36,108 nt of DNA from CAZMCT01 sp964564785 (GTDB taxonomy: Bacteria; Planctomycetota; Phycisphaerae; UBA1845; Fen-1342), in the NCBI GenBank assembly GCA_964564785.1, contig CAZMCT010000024.1, positions 1 through 36,108 of the forward strand, read 5' to 3'. The notes below the pieces were generated by a model, which did no database searches, had not been told where the DNA came from, and saw only the letters and a program-made list of their open reading frames with translations. Positions within the stretch are counted from its first letter, which is position 1. Every line of letters begins with the position of its first letter. Shown one piece after another: positions 7,458-15,930 of the stretch. Made by a program: the position numbers and the translations under genes.

Positions 7458-8795
7458 CTACTGCGCGGGCGAAATGCCGCCCCCGGCGGGGGCCCGGGGC
7501 GGCCGCAACAGCAGGCTCAGGACCGCAGCCACCAGGCACGCGACGCCCGAGATCAGGAACGCCGGCCACCAGGCGTCCACGCCCTTGCCCTTCGAGGCGT
7601 CGGCGAACGACGCGGCCATGATCGGCCCGACGATCCCCCCCACACCATAGGCCGTGAACATCCAGCCGTAGTTCTTGCCGACGTTCTTGTTTCCGAAGAA
7701 ATCCGCTGTGGCGGCCGGGAAGAGCGCCAGTGTGCCCCCGAAGTTGAAGCCGATGATCGCCGCCCCCACGAACAGCAGGGGCACCGAGCCACCCATGTAG
7801 AAGAAGGCGAGCATGATCGCACCCTGGAGAGCAAGCATGATCGTCATGGCCGCCTTGCGGCCGATGGCGTCGGAAATGAAGCCCCATGCGATGCGGCCGA
7901 TGCCGTTGAAGCACGCGAAGAACACGCCCATGGCCGTCGCGGCCCAGGCTCCCGCTTCGGCGGCCTCGAGCCCGCCACGGGCCTGCAAGGCCTCGGTGCC
8001 GAAGAGCTTGATGATCCCGATGACCATCAACCCGGCCAGTGCGCCACAAATGTACATGACCCAGAGCTGCCAAAACTGCGGCGTGGCCAGCATCTGCCCG
8101 GACTCGAAGCTGACGAGCGCTCCGGCCGCCCCCTTGCTCTCGCCGGGAGACCAGCCCGCAGGGAGCCAGCCGGCGGGCGGGTTCTTCATCCAGATGGAGC
8201 CGATCAGAATCAGCGCGAGGAAGGCGATCCCGTAGTACAAGAAAACCTTGGACACGCCGTACTTGGCGATCAGGCCGCCCCACGGGCCGGCGAGCTGAAT
8301 CCAGAGCAACGCGCCGAAGCCAAAGCCCGCGACGGCCAGCCCCGTGATGAGGCCCTTCTTGTCGGGAAACCACTTCACGCCGACAGCGATGGGGACGACG
8401 TAACCCAGGCCAATGCCCGCTCCCCCAATGAGGCCGATGGTCGCGACCAGTCCGTAAAACGACGGGCCGGCGACGCAAGCGAGCAGATACCCCAGGGCCA
8501 GCAGCGTGCCCCCGACGCGCACCACGAGCGTGGGGCCGACCTTCGCCTGCCATCGGCCGCCGATGACCGTAAAGACGGCGAAGGTGGCCAGCGCGATCGA
8601 GAAGATGATCTGGGTCTGGGGCTTCGTGAACCGGAAGGGCTCCTTCAGCAGATCGTTGGTGAAGACCGACCAGGCGTAAATCGCACCAAGGCATAACTGA
8701 ATGAGGATCGCCCCAATGACGACGAACCAGCGGTTCATCACCGGAGTCGCGGCGGTCACGGCGGCTTCGCGAGGCGGGGTGGCGAGTGTGGTCAT
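7458..8795 (-). CDS. MFS transporter, oxalate/formate antiporter (OFA) family
   Basis: A 445-residue carrier with about twelve membrane helices. The N-terminal helix (RWFVVIGAILIQLCLGAIYAWSVF) and the RFTKPQTQIIFSIALATFAVF, GIGLGYVVPIAVGVKWFPDKKGLITG and GFISDAIGRK segments are characteristic of the OFA group, which moves oxalate, formate, lactate, pyruvate or related monocarboxylates. ATG 8795 follows AGGAGA at 8801-8806. It lies about 300 bases downstream of acetyl-CoA synthetase on the same strand, so uptake of acetate, pyruvate or another small acid that feeds acetyl-CoA is the simplest reading. The true substrate is unknown, and an exchange or proton-coupled mode cannot be told apart from sequence. 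Confidence 0.88.
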   Translation of the reverse strand: MTTLATPPREAAVTAATPVMNRWFVVIGAILIQLCLGAIYAWSVFTNDLLKEPFRFTKPQTQIIFSIALATFAVFTVIGGRWQAKVGPTLVVRVGGTLLALGYLLACVAGPSFYGLVATIGLIGGAGIGLGYVVPIAVGVKWFPDKKGLITGLAVAGFGFGALLWIQLAGPWGGLIAKYGVSKVFLYYGIAFLALILIGSIWMKNPPAGWLPAGWSPGESKGAAGALVSFESGQMLATPQFWQLWVMYICGALAGLMVIGIIKLFGTEALQARGGLEAAEAGAWAATAMGVFFACFNGIGRIAWGFISDAIGRKAAMTIMLALQGAIMLAFFYMGGSVPLLFVGAAIIGFNFGGTLALFPAATADFFGNKNVGKNYGWMFTAYGVGGIVGPIMAASFADASKGKGVDAWWPAFLISGVACLVAAVLSLLLRPPRAPAGGGISPAQ

Positions 8796-9097
8796 TGCGG
8801 TCTCCTGTGGCGGCGGCGTCCGGCGACCGCTTGGGTCGCTGCGGACGCCACGAGTGATTCATGTGCCGGGCGCGACGCGCGCCGCATCTTGTCATTCCCC
8901 AGTACGCACCCTGCGAGGAGTGTGACTGCGAGTTCGCCGTCTCCGACCCGCGCGCCGGGATCAGACTCCCGGCGGGCCCGACTTCCCGGTCGCTGCGCTC
9001 CTCGGCATGACCGCGGGCGGGGCAGCGCGGGCCGGGCAGGACCCGCGCTACCGGCTCATGCCGCTTCTTCGCCGGGCCCGAGAGTCCGGCGCCGCCG
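8796..9097. other. Intergenic stretch between acs and the MFS gene
   Basis: About 300 bases between two minus-strand genes. Apart from the ribosome site of the MFS gene I see no convincing promoter, hairpin with T-run, or small gene. The sequence is GC-rich and of simple composition. Confidence 0.5.
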
Positions 9098-11065
9098 CTA
9101 TTTGTGCTCGATCAGATGCTGCACCACGCTCGGGTCGGCCAGCGTCGTCACGTCACCGATCTGGTCCGGCTGACCTTCCGCGATTTTCCGCAGGATGCGC
9201 CGCATGATCTTGCCGCTGCGGGTCTTCGGCAGGCCGGGGGCCCAGTGGATCACGTCCGGCCGGGCGATCGGGCCGATCTCCTTGGCCACGTGGGCCATCA
9301 GCTCCTTCCGCAGTTGCTCCGTGTACTCCTGCCCGACCTTCAGCGTGACGTAGGCGTAGATGCCCTGCCCCTTGATTTCGTGCGGGTAGCCGACGACCGC
9401 GGCTTCGGCCACGGCCGGGTGCGACACCAGGGCGCTCTCGACCTCGGCCGTGCCCATGCGGTGGCCGGAGACGTTGATCACGTCGTCGATGCGGCCCGTG
9501 ATCCAGTAGTAGCCGTCCTCGTCGCGGCGACAACCGTCGCCGGTGAAGTAGTAGCCGGGCACGCGGCTGAAATACGTTTCCTTGAAACGTTCGTGCTGCC
9601 CGTACACCGTGCGCATGATGCCGGGCCAGGGGCGAGCCAGGAACAGCGCGCCCGAGGTCGGGCCCTCAACCACGCGGCCTTGCTCGTCGATGATGCACGG
9701 CAGTACGCCGAAGAAGGGCAGCGTGGCCGAACCGGGCTTGGTGGGAATCGCGCCCGGCAGCGGGGTGATCAGGATGCCGCCGGTCTCGGTCTGCCACCAC
9801 GTGTCGACGATCGGGCAGCGTTCGTGCCCGACGTGCTTGTGATACCACATCCACGCTTCGGGGTTGATCGGCTCACCGACGGAGCCGAGCAGCCGCAAGC
9901 TGTCGAGCTTGTACTTCTGGACCCACTGCTCACCCTCGCGCATCAGGGCGCGGATCGCGGTCGGGGCGGTATAGAACTGATTGACCTTGTACTTGTCCAC
10001 GACCTGCCAGAAGCGACCCGGATCGGGATAGGTGGGCACGCCCTCGAACATGACCGTCGTGGCCCCGTTGCACAGCGGGCCGTAGACGATGTACGAGTGG
10101 CCGGTGACCCAGCCGATGTCGGCCGTGCACCAAAAGATGTCGCCGTCGTGGTAATCGAAAATGTACTTGTGCGTGATGGCGGTGTAGACCATGTACCCGC
10201 CGGTGGTGTGCAACACCCCCTTGGGCTTGCCGGTCGAGCCGGAGGTGTACAGGATGAAGAGCGGGTCCTCGGCGTCCATCCACTCGCATTCGCATTGCGG
10301 GCTGGCCTTGGCCATCTGGTCGTGCCACCAGTGGTCGCGCCCGGCTTTCATGCTGGTCGGCACCTTGTCGCCCACGCGGCGGTAGACAATGCAGGTACGA
10401 ACGTTCACGCCGTGCTTGGCGGCCAAGTCCATCGCGGCGTCGGCGTTGGCCTTGAGCGTGACGGCCTTCGCCCCGCGCATGACGCCGTCCGTCGTGACCA
10501 GCACCTGGCAGGCGGAGTCGACGATGCGGTCGGCCAGCGAGTCGGGTGAGAACCCGCCGAAGACGATGCTGTGGATCGCGCCGATGCGGGCGCAGGCCAG
10601 CATCGCGATCGCGAGCTCCTTGACCATCGGCATGTAGATCGAGACGCGGTCCCCCTTCTTGACGCCGAAGCCCTTCAGCACGTTTGCGAACTTGCACACC
10701 TCGGCGTGCAACTCACGGTACGTCAGCTTCGCATCCTCGCCGACGTCGTTGCCCTCCCACAGGATCGCGACCTGGTCGCCACGCTTCTCGAGATGCCGGT
10801 CGAGGCAGTTGTACGTGATGTTCGTCTTGGCCCCCTGGAAGTACTTGATCCAAATCTTGTCCTTGAAGTCGTATTCCACGACCTTGGTCCACGGCTCCTT
10901 CCAGTAGAAGCCGCTGGCCACCTCGCCCCAGAATCCCTCCGGGTCGTTGATGGAACGGTCGTACATCCGCTTGTACTCATCCATCGACTTGATGTGCGCC
11001 CGCTTCACAAACTCCGCGGACGGCCGGAACAGGCGCTCGCTGCCGGCTTCGACTTCCTGGGGCAT
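9098..11065 (-). CDS. acs: Acetyl-CoA synthetase
   Basis: A 655-residue AMP-forming synthetase that converts acetate, ATP and CoA to acetyl-CoA. Visible motifs are the P-loop YTSGSTGKPKG (about residues 273-283), WCTADIGWVTGHSYIVYGPL, the acetate-pocket and adenylate motif VDTWWQTETGG (420-430), GYYFTGDG and the hinge region after it, and the C-terminal PKTRSGKIMRR with the catalytic Lys619 that Pat/GNAT enzymes acetylate and CobB-type deacetylases restore. Length matches the family (about 650). ATG 11065 is chosen because AGGAG at 11073-11077 lies seven bases upstream; a GTG two codons earlier would be only one base from it. The downstream MFS gene probably supplies substrate. Confidence 0.96.
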   Translation of the reverse strand: MPQEVEAGSERLFRPSAEFVKRAHIKSMDEYKRMYDRSINDPEGFWGEVASGFYWKEPWTKVVEYDFKDKIWIKYFQGAKTNITYNCLDRHLEKRGDQVAILWEGNDVGEDAKLTYRELHAEVCKFANVLKGFGVKKGDRVSIYMPMVKELAIAMLACARIGAIHSIVFGGFSPDSLADRIVDSACQVLVTTDGVMRGAKAVTLKANADAAMDLAAKHGVNVRTCIVYRRVGDKVPTSMKAGRDHWWHDQMAKASPQCECEWMDAEDPLFILYTSGSTGKPKGVLHTTGGYMVYTAITHKYIFDYHDGDIFWCTADIGWVTGHSYIVYGPLCNGATTVMFEGVPTYPDPGRFWQVVDKYKVNQFYTAPTAIRALMREGEQWVQKYKLDSLRLLGSVGEPINPEAWMWYHKHVGHERCPIVDTWWQTETGGILITPLPGAIPTKPGSATLPFFGVLPCIIDEQGRVVEGPTSGALFLARPWPGIMRTVYGQHERFKETYFSRVPGYYFTGDGCRRDEDGYYWITGRIDDVINVSGHRMGTAEVESALVSHPAVAEAAVVGYPHEIKGQGIYAYVTLKVGQEYTEQLRKELMAHVAKEIGPIARPDVIHWAPGLPKTRSGKIMRRILRKIAEGQPDQIGDVTTLADPSVVQHLIEHK

Positions 11066-11447
11066 GCTCACTCTCCTGGCCGGGCCGCGCCGGCCGCTAA
11101 ATAAACCCGAATCGCTTCCGCCCCGTGCGGCTGCTCCCCGAGGGGGGCCGCGACCGCCGGCGGCGGAGTTGGACGCTCGCTCGCGGCGGGCCCACCCGCC
11201 GCCGGGCCGTGTTCCGCACGGCCGCCGGGATCGCTACGGTCCGACCGTCCTCTGCGGCCGGCCACCCAGACCCAGGGAGCGACCCCGGGTGCGACGTGGC
11301 CCTGGGAAGAAAGTTGCACTCAGGCCGTGCGCGGCAGGCCGCGCAACGTCGCACCGTCTGGCTCGATAGGTTACCCGGCCCCGCCGCGACCCCGCCACCC
11401 CGCCTCGCTGCGGGTGGCCGAACCGAGCCGGCCGGGCAAGAATCTGG

Positions 11448-11476
11448 TTTATAACAGGGAAAGGTCCCGAAGGCAA
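11448..11476 (-). promoter_or_regulatory. Likely promoter of acs
   Basis: On the minus strand TTGCCT (11476 to 11471) and TATAAA (11453 to 11448) are separated by 17 bases, the best promoter match in this gap. It lies about 375 bases upstream of the acs start. A perfect six-base inverted repeat (TCCCGA 11465-11470, TCGGGA 11481-11486) straddles the -35 box and could be an operator. Confidence 0.5.
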
Positions 11477-11489
11477 CCCGTCGGGAGGC

Positions 11490-11509
11490 GCCCCCCATCC
11501 GCGGGGGGC
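11490..11509 (-). terminator. G/C hairpin between the dockerin gene and acs
   Basis: GCCCCCC (11490-11496) pairs with GGGGGGC (11503-11509) around a six-base loop. It sits downstream of the dockerin gene in its direction of transcription and just before the acs promoter. No T-run follows, so termination by this hairpin alone is uncertain. Confidence 0.35.
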
Positions 11510-11640
11510 ATCCCCTCGGACCGCCTCGCGAGAAGCTTGGCCGCAGACGGCGGGCAGCGCGGAAAGCAGACCGGCCGACGAGCAGAGCCCGCCGGCCAGT
11601 CGCATCCCGAACACCCAATCCGGTCGGCGAGCGTTGCAGC

Positions 11641-13722
11641 CTACCCGCCGGTCAGAAGCTGCACGAACGGGTTGATATCGCCGAAATCAACCGCGCCGTC
11701 CCCGTTGGTATCGGCGTTCATGATGTCGCAGTCTGGATACTGGGTCTGGTAGGCGGCCGGGTTGGTCAGCGCCAGAACAAACGCGTTGATGTCGGCGAAG
11801 CCGACGACGCCGTCACAGTTCATGTCACCCGGGAGATGCGAACCGCCGCAGTTGACGTCCTCGCAGGGGACGCCCAAGCCGAGGAAACGACCGCCCCAGG
11901 CCAGGCAGAACTCCTCGCTGGCGATTTCACACGTCGCGCCGAAGCAGCAGGCGCCCTCGAACTCAAGCTCCGGCGTACGGATCTGAGTCAGGGCATTCAG
12001 ATGCGTGGCGATGCGCAGACCCTGGGTGTTGAAGACGTCGTACATGACGCTGAAGGTCCGCGTCTCCGGAGCGCCCGGCGGGCTGAGCGGGAAGAACACG
12101 TCGAAGAAGCTGTCGGGCAGCAGCGGGACGGGCGTCGGGTCGATGATCTGCGCCCGCTCCCACCATTCCGAGCCCCGCAGCAGATCGGCCATCGTCACCG
12201 GGTCCGGCGAGGTGTTGATGCGCCGCTGCACGAGCACGGGTTCCGGCCCGAAGTTCGGCAAGCGGTCGATCACGACCTCGTTGCCTTCCCACAACCAGCG
12301 CTGGATGTTGTCCGGCAGCGTCGGCGGGATCGGCTCGCCGTTGCGGGTCCAGATGATCTGGATCGGCTGCCACGGAATCGGCTCGGTGTCCGCCAACGTC
12401 CAGCCGATGTGGGCCACCTGCCCCGGCAGGAAGTTGGCGCCCGACCAGTTGATCATCACGCCACCCGCGGTCGCGACCACCTGCGCATTGGGGAACGACC
12501 CGGTCCACAGGTCGAACACCTGCTCGACGTCGTAACCCGGCAGGATGACGTGCAGGTCGTTGGCCGGCAGCGTCGGCGGCCAGCCTGGCGGCGGCCAGAA
12601 TACGATGTCGATGTTGAAGCGCTGCACCCACCAGTCGAACACCTCAGGGCCGCTGAAGGGCTCGACGTCCAGGCCGTCCACGTTGTCCGTGAACAGCAGC
12701 CCGAGCTGGGCCGCAGCCAGGAAGAGCTGGCTCGTACCGGTGAAGTTCGTGACGAACACGTCGGCCGCCGACAGGTCGTCCGCGGTGCCCGCGATGCCGT
12801 CCGGACCGTTCAGGTAGGGCGAGCCGGGCGCCAGGGAGTAGATCGCGTAGTCCTGACCGGGGTTCGCGATCCGCGGGTCGGACTGGAAATTCCACACAGC
12901 CAGCGCGTCGACCTCGTCGTTCGGCGTCAACCCCATCAGGAAGAAAGGCGCGTACACGCCCACGACGGGCGCGCCGGGCGGGGCCACGAGAATGTCGGCC
13001 CCGGTCGCGCCGAACATGCCCAGCGTCGGGCTGCCGGCCGCCAGCGTGAAGTACACCACGGTGTCGTGGATCCGGTCGCCGTTCAGGTCGAGCGGGTTCA
13101 ACTCGAGCCCGTCCATGTCGTCCATGGCCGTCGCCCCCGGCGGCGGGGGCCAGGCATTGAACGCGGGCGGCGGGATCGACGGGATCTCGTTGTAAACCGT
13201 CTGATTCGCGCTGATCAGGTGCCGCGGACCCGGCAGGCCCCCGATCCGCACCGCCGGGAACGGGCCGACCGCGGGGGCCACGCTCGTGCGGCCGTTAAGG
13301 ACGTAACGATCGCCGGCGTGCTGGAGGCGGTTGGCCTGGTTGCGGACGGGCGTTCCGGGCCGGCCCGAGGATGCGTCATCCACAGAGAAGTAGAGGACCT
13401 GCTGAGCGAACGGCTGAAACTCGTTGTTCGAGATGCCGTCCGTGTTGTCCGGGAGGGGCAGCACGCCGTAGGCCGGGGCGAGCACGTGCAGCACCGGTCC
13501 GGGACCGCCGATGTCCCAACCCATCCCGGGCGGCATGGGATTGTCGCCGTACAGGTCCGACCACGTATTGCCGAACGCGACGGCGGAAGGCGAAGCGGTG
13601 TCCAGTGAGATGGGGTCGCGCTGACGGGGCGGAGGTGGGTTCGCCAGCGTGAGTTCCGCCGCGCAGGCCACGACGGCGAGAGCGGCCAACACGGCCCGTT
13701 GGACTTTGGGATTGCGATACAT
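11641..13722 (-). CDS. Secreted dockerin-containing protein of unknown function
   Basis: A 693-residue secreted protein; ATG 13722 is set by AAGGAG about eight bases upstream. Residues 1-27 are a Sec signal (QRAVLAALAVVACAAELTLA). The body (about 28-585) is Pro-, Asp- and Gly-rich without a motif I recognise; its DxNGDxxxDT and LDLNGD stretches suggest calcium-binding beta structure. Residues about 589-627 carry a Cys-rich GACCFGATC...PCEDVNCG motif common in planctomycete surface proteins. The end holds two dockerin-type EF loops: DMNCDGVVGFAD (about 633-644) and DTNGDGAVDFGD (about 671-682), each followed by an INxFVxxL helix. No cohesin is encoded nearby. Likely cell-surface or extracellular; role unknown. 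Confidence 0.8.
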   Translation of the reverse strand: MYRNPKVQRAVLAALAVVACAAELTLANPPPPRQRDPISLDTASPSAVAFGNTWSDLYGDNPMPPGMGWDIGGPGPVLHVLAPAYGVLPLPDNTDGISNNEFQPFAQQVLYFSVDDASSGRPGTPVRNQANRLQHAGDRYVLNGRTSVAPAVGPFPAVRIGGLPGPRHLISANQTVYNEIPSIPPPAFNAWPPPPGATAMDDMDGLELNPLDLNGDRIHDTVVYFTLAAGSPTLGMFGATGADILVAPPGAPVVGVYAPFFLMGLTPNDEVDALAVWNFQSDPRIANPGQDYAIYSLAPGSPYLNGPDGIAGTADDLSAADVFVTNFTGTSQLFLAAAQLGLLFTDNVDGLDVEPFSGPEVFDWWVQRFNIDIVFWPPPGWPPTLPANDLHVILPGYDVEQVFDLWTGSFPNAQVVATAGGVMINWSGANFLPGQVAHIGWTLADTEPIPWQPIQIIWTRNGEPIPPTLPDNIQRWLWEGNEVVIDRLPNFGPEPVLVQRRINTSPDPVTMADLLRGSEWWERAQIIDPTPVPLLPDSFFDVFFPLSPPGAPETRTFSVMYDVFNTQGLRIATHLNALTQIRTPELEFEGACCFGATCEIASEEFCLAWGGRFLGLGVPCEDVNCGGSHLPGDMNCDGVVGFADINAFVLALTNPAAYQTQYPDCDIMNADTNGDGAVDFGDINPFVQLLTGG

Positions 13723-14201
13723 CGTACGTCTCCTTGTTTCTCGCGGCGACATCGCGCCGCGCCCGCTAACACGATTGGCGCGCGGTCCGACACAGCCCGG
13801 ACCTGAACAGCGCATTTCCTCCGGGCGCCGCGGGCGACGCGCTCGGGGCGAATCTCGGCCCGATGCCGAGGCAGGTTTCATCGGGGTTCGGGGGCCGGTC
13901 GCTTGTTCCGGATGACCTCCAGCCGGGCGGTCGAACCGGGTCCGCGACTCAGTACCATGTAGACGGACCATCCGCCCGATTTGACGCCTGAATCGCCGCG
14001 AGCGACTTTTTAACGATCTCCGCATCGCACGGTGCCGGGGCCCCGCCGCGGTCGGCGCGGCGTCGCGGGCCGCGGACCGTTTCCGCCAGCGGGTCATCCG
14101 GCTACCCTGGCGCGGCCGCAGAATGCGCGCGTCGCGTGGCACTGGCGGCGCTCCCCCTGTCCCCCTTCCCGGTTACAATTCGGTCCAGGAGTCGGCCCGG
14201 C
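13723..14201. other. Divergent intergenic region between the dockerin gene and gatB
   Basis: About 480 bases that must hold both divergent promoters. Only the gatB -10 box (14174-14179) stands out. There is an A/T patch at 14006-14014 (GACTTTTTAACG) but no matching -35 that I trust. No small gene or repeat seen. Confidence 0.45.
14174..14179 (+). promoter_or_regulatory. Probable -10 box of gatB
   Basis: TACAAT lies 22 bases upstream of the gatB ATG and just before CCAGGAG. The -35 side is C-rich (CTCCCC) and unconvincing, so the promoter may be an extended -10 or activator-dependent. The leader would be only about 15 bases. Confidence 0.35.
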
Positions 14202-15695
14202 ATGCCGCAGCGGGAAGAGTACGCGGTCGAACCCATTATTGGGCTGGAAATCCACGTCCAGCTCGCGACCCGCACGAAGATGTTCTGCGCCTGCCCGGTG
14301 GAGTTCGGGGCCGAGCCGAATACCCGCGTCTGCCCCGTCTGTCTGGGTCTGCCGGGGGCGCTGCCGGTCATCAACCGCCAGGCGGTCGAGCACGCGGTGC
14401 GGGCCGCCCTGGCGCTAGGTTGCCGGATCGCGCGGTTCACGAAATGGGACCGCAAGAGCTATTACTACCCCGATTTGCCCAAGAACTATCAGATTTCGCA
14501 GTATGACCTCCCGCTGGCCAGCAACGGCCTGTTCGAGTTCGCCTCCGACGGCCGGTACTGCCGCGTGCGCATCCGCCGGGCGCACCTCGAGGAGGACGCC
14601 GGCAAGAACGTGCACGACTTCCCGGGCTTCAGCGGGGTCGACCTCAACCGCGCCGGCACGCCGCTGCTGGAGATCGTCACCGAGCCCGACCTGCACTCGG
14701 CCGAAGCGGCCCGCGACCTGGCCGTGCAGCTCCAGCGCCTGGTCGCCTACCTCGGCGTTTCCGAAGCCAACATGCAGCGGGGGCAGATGCGCTTCGAGCC
14801 GAACATCAACCTCGCGCTTCGCTCCCCCGACGGGCAGGAGTTCCGCACGCCGATCGTCGAGGTCAAGAACCTCAACTCTTTCCGCTCGCTCCAGCTTGCG
14901 TGCGCGTTTGAGATCCGCCGCCAGCTCGACGAGTGGCGCCAGACCGGCGAGACGGCGGCCGCCGGTAACAAGCGCAACCGTGGCTGGGACGACGTGCGCG
15001 AGATCACGGTCCCGCAGCGCGAAAAGGAGGAAGCCGACGACTACCGCTATTTCCCCGACCCCGACCTCGTCCCGCTCACCACCGACCCGGCCTGGGTCGC
15101 CGCGCTGCGGGAGCACATGCCCGAGCTGCCGGTCGCCCGCACCGAGCGCTTCATCTGCGAGTACCACGTCCCGCGCAAGGACGCCCCCGCCCTCGTCGAC
15201 GACCGCCGCACGGCCAACCTGCTCGACGAGGCGGCGGCCGCCGGCGGCGACAAGGCCACGCTCGGCAAACACTTCCTGAGCTTCTGGGCCAAGCATGCCA
15301 ACGAGCGCGGCACGAGCGTCGCCGGCCTGGGCATTTCCCCCGGCCGAATGGCCGAGCTGGCCAACCTGGTCAGCAGCGGGAAGATCAACGCATCCGCAGC
15401 CGCCCAGGTCGCCGAACAGATGCTGGCCGGCCACGACCGGCCGGGCGAGATCGCCGAGCGGCTGGGGCTGATCCAGAGCCGCGACGAGGCGCAGATCGCG
15501 GCGTGGGTCGCGGCCGCACTGGCCTTGCCGGAAAACCAGAAGGCGATCCGTGATGCGCTCGGAAATCCCAAAAAGCTCCAGGCCGCCCGCGGCTACCTGA
15601 TGGGGCAGGTGATGAAGATCTCAGGCGGCAAGGCGGACCCGAAGATCGCGGGGGAGCTGGTCGGCCGGCGGCTGGCCGAGCTGGCGGGCGAATGA
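14202..15695 (+). CDS. gatB: Aspartyl/glutamyl-tRNA amidotransferase subunit B
   Basis: A 497-residue subunit of GatCAB, which turns mischarged Glu-tRNA(Gln) or Asp-tRNA(Asn) into the correct amidated form. Hallmarks are IGLEIHVQL at residues 13-21, the zinc-site cysteines C29, C31, C44 and C47, PVCLGLPGALPV, WDRKSYYYPDLPKNYQISQYD, the DLNRAGTPLLEIV segment, ADDYRYFPDPDL, and the C-terminal helical/YqeY-like tRNA-binding tail ending near RGYLMGQVMK...ADP. ATG 14202 has CCAGGAG about ten bases upstream and gives the usual family length. gatA and gatC are not in the window, so the operon is split as in many bacteria. The gene converges on the cytochrome gene. Confidence 0.97.
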   Translation: MPQREEYAVEPIIGLEIHVQLATRTKMFCACPVEFGAEPNTRVCPVCLGLPGALPVINRQAVEHAVRAALALGCRIARFTKWDRKSYYYPDLPKNYQISQYDLPLASNGLFEFASDGRYCRVRIRRAHLEEDAGKNVHDFPGFSGVDLNRAGTPLLEIVTEPDLHSAEAARDLAVQLQRLVAYLGVSEANMQRGQMRFEPNINLALRSPDGQEFRTPIVEVKNLNSFRSLQLACAFEIRRQLDEWRQTGETAAAGNKRNRGWDDVREITVPQREKEEADDYRYFPDPDLVPLTTDPAWVAALREHMPELPVARTERFICEYHVPRKDAPALVDDRRTANLLDEAAAAGGDKATLGKHFLSFWAKHANERGTSVAGLGISPGRMAELANLVSSGKINASAAAQVAEQMLAGHDRPGEIAERLGLIQSRDEAQIAAWVAAALALPENQKAIRDALGNPKKLQAARGYLMGQVMKISGGKADPKIAGELVGRRLAELAGE

Positions 15696-15758
15696 GGATC
15701 ACCACAGAAGCCCGGAGGCCCTCGCAAGCAGGGCGCGGGGGCCGGGGCGCGGGCGGGC

Positions 15759-15906
15759 GTCATTCCGAATCGTGTTCGCCGGCTGTCATTCCGAGCAGGT
15801 CGCCGCGGCGAGCGACGAGGAATCTGGCTGCGCATGGAGGATCGCCGCCCCGCGCCGGGGGGTGCGCTCCCCCCGCGGCCAGATTCCCCCAGCGCTGCGC
15901 TCGTCG
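15759..15906. repeat. Imperfect palindromic intergenic repeat between convergent genes
   Basis: GTCATTCCGA occurs at about 15759 and 15785. The second copy leads into CGAGGAATCTGGC, which is matched in reverse by GCCAGATTCC: GGAATCTGGC (15819-15828) pairs with GCCAGATTCC (15878-15887), and CGACGAG (15813-15819) with CTCGTCG (15900-15906). This GTCATTCCGAG...GGAATCT type is a familiar dispersed intergenic repeat in several phyla. Lying between two convergent genes, it may double as a bidirectional transcription barrier. Confidence 0.55.
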
Positions 15907-15930
15907 AAACGACAGCGCCGGCGACTGCTG

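Larger units (their letters stand above)
11066..11640. other. Long intergenic region upstream of acs
   Basis: About 575 bases between the dockerin gene and acs, both on the minus strand. It holds the acs ribosome site, a likely promoter near 11448-11476, an inverted repeat over its -35 box and a strong G/C hairpin at 11490-11509. If the promoter is right, the acs messenger has a leader of roughly 370 bases. I found no credible gene in it. Confidence 0.5.

Noticed and set aside
11836..13608. A plus-strand open frame of 590 codons opposite the first dockerin gene
   Set aside because: No start signal and shadow-type composition; the minus strand has a signal peptide, a ribosome site and dockerin loops.
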